Shown here piece after piece: positions 6,395-6,945 of a stretch of DNA of 6,945 bases (position 1 is the first letter of the stretch; each line of letters opens with the position of its first letter). The stretch comes from Alphaproteobacteria bacterium UBA2954 (GTDB lineage: Bacteria; Pseudomonadota; Alphaproteobacteria; Puniceispirillales; Puniceispirillaceae). Made by a program: the position numbers and the translations under genes. Below the pieces are notes generated by a model. It worked only from the letters and a program-made list of their open reading frames with translations, ran no database searches and had not been told where the DNA came from. The stretch lies in contig DEBO01000133.1 of assembly GCA_002348585.1 (NCBI GenBank), positions 1-6,945 of the forward strand, given 5' to 3'.

Positions 6395-6945
6395 TTAACC
6401 GGTCTCCTTCCGCATCATAAAAGCTAGTATCTGTTATCCGGGCTTTAATCGGCGGCTGCCCGCCGAGCATAGGAATGTAAACGGTCTGGCCCATCAGTTC
6501 ATGCCCGCCTTTGAGCAAGCCCATCGCAATGGAATGGCCAAGATTAGGGCTAAAATAAGATGAAGTTACATGTCCCAGCATCGCCATAGGTGTAGGCTGG
6601 TCAGGGTCTAAAACTGCATGCGCGCCTTCCGGTATAACTTTATTTGGGTCGTCTGTCAGCAGGCCAACGAGCTGTTTTCGCCGCGGGTCAGCCATTGAGA
6701 CCCGCTCAAGTGCGCGCTTGCCAATGAAATCAGTCTTTGTTTTGGACACAATCCATTCCATGCCTAAATCAAGCGGTGTGACAGTTCCATCTGTTTCCTG
6801 ACCAACGATAATAAAGCCCTTTTCTGCCCGAAGCACATGCATAGCTTCTGTCCCATATGGGGTCAGGCCGAAAGCTGCGCCTGCTTTCATTAGTGTTGAC
6901 CAGAGGGCTGCGCCATATCGGGCAGGTACATTAATCTCATAAGAC
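6381..6945 (-). CDS. soxA: Sarcosine oxidase alpha subunit, C-terminal part (cut by window edge)
   Basis: The frame is open from the right edge and gives the last 187 residues or so of SoxA, the large subunit of heterotetrameric sarcosine oxidase that carries NAD+ and the folate-binding GcvT-like domain. The visible part is the end of that domain: SYEINVPARYG, then LTPYGTEAMHVLRAEKGFIIVGQETDGTVTP and DLGMEWIVSK. The GcvT C-terminal barrel follows with GHVTSSYFSPNLGHSIAMGLL. These are near-diagnostic for SoxA and distinguish it from GcvT and from DMGDH. Met 6890 is internal, not the start; coding continues to base 6945. In the usual order soxB, soxD and the rest of soxA would lie to the right of this window. 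Confidence 0.92.
   Translation of the reverse strand, partial: SYEINVPARYGAALWSTLMKAGAAFGLTPYGTEAMHVLRAEKGFIIVGQETDGTVTPLDLGMEWIVSKTKTDFIGKRALERVSMADPRRKQLVGLLTDDPNKVIPEGAHAVLDPDQPTPMAMLGHVTSSYFSPNLGHSIAMGLLKGGHELMGQTVYIPMLGGQPPIKARITDTSFYDAEGDRLNGAN
6404..6409 (-). promoter_or_regulatory. Strong ribosome binding site for soxG inside soxA
   Basis: AAGGAG on the minus strand lies within the last codons of soxA, 9 bases before the ATG at 6394. It marks 6394, not 6236, as the original soxG start. Confidence 0.7.

Overview
The window looks like chromosomal DNA from an alphaproteobacterium, most likely a marine heterotroph. The evidence is moderate base composition by eye, closely packed genes, protein families for breaking down methylated amines, and a SAM-II/SAM-V type leader, an architecture known mainly from Alphaproteobacteria and marine bacteria. 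I cannot name the genus; a SAR116-like or related lineage is only a guess.

Layout. Positions 1-208 hold no convincing gene but contain a terminator for the leftward gene that follows. Positions 209-763 (minus) encode an exported glycine-zipper protein. After a short divergent spacer, pdxH (pyridoxamine 5'-phosphate oxidase) lies at 948-1550 (plus). A structured leader at 1551-1734 ends in what I read as a SAM-II/SAM-V-like pseudoknot whose 3' strand contains the Shine-Dalgarno sequence of the next gene. That gene (1735-4170) encodes an 811-residue dimethylglycine/sarcosine dehydrogenase-like flavoprotein. It is followed after 41 bases by a pyrrolysine-free MttB/MtgB-superfamily methyltransferase homologue (4212-5759). 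Converging from the right on the minus strand are the end of soxA (6381-6945, cut by the window edge) and soxG (5784-6394), subunits of heterotetrameric sarcosine oxidase.

How the genes fit together. The central pair and the sox genes all suggest stepwise demethylation of quaternary or tertiary methylamines (glycine betaine, dimethylglycine, sarcosine or close relatives) to glycine. The methyl groups would pass to tetrahydrofolate through GcvT-like domains. A SAM-sensing leader would tie this one-carbon supply to the state of the methionine/SAM cycle.

Two things deserve a second look. The first is the SAM-II/V-like element in front of a demethylase operon. The second is soxG: as written it is split into a 53-codon N-terminal frame and a 150-codon C-terminal frame that overlap by ATGA, and one extra A in an A4 run would restore a single reading frame.
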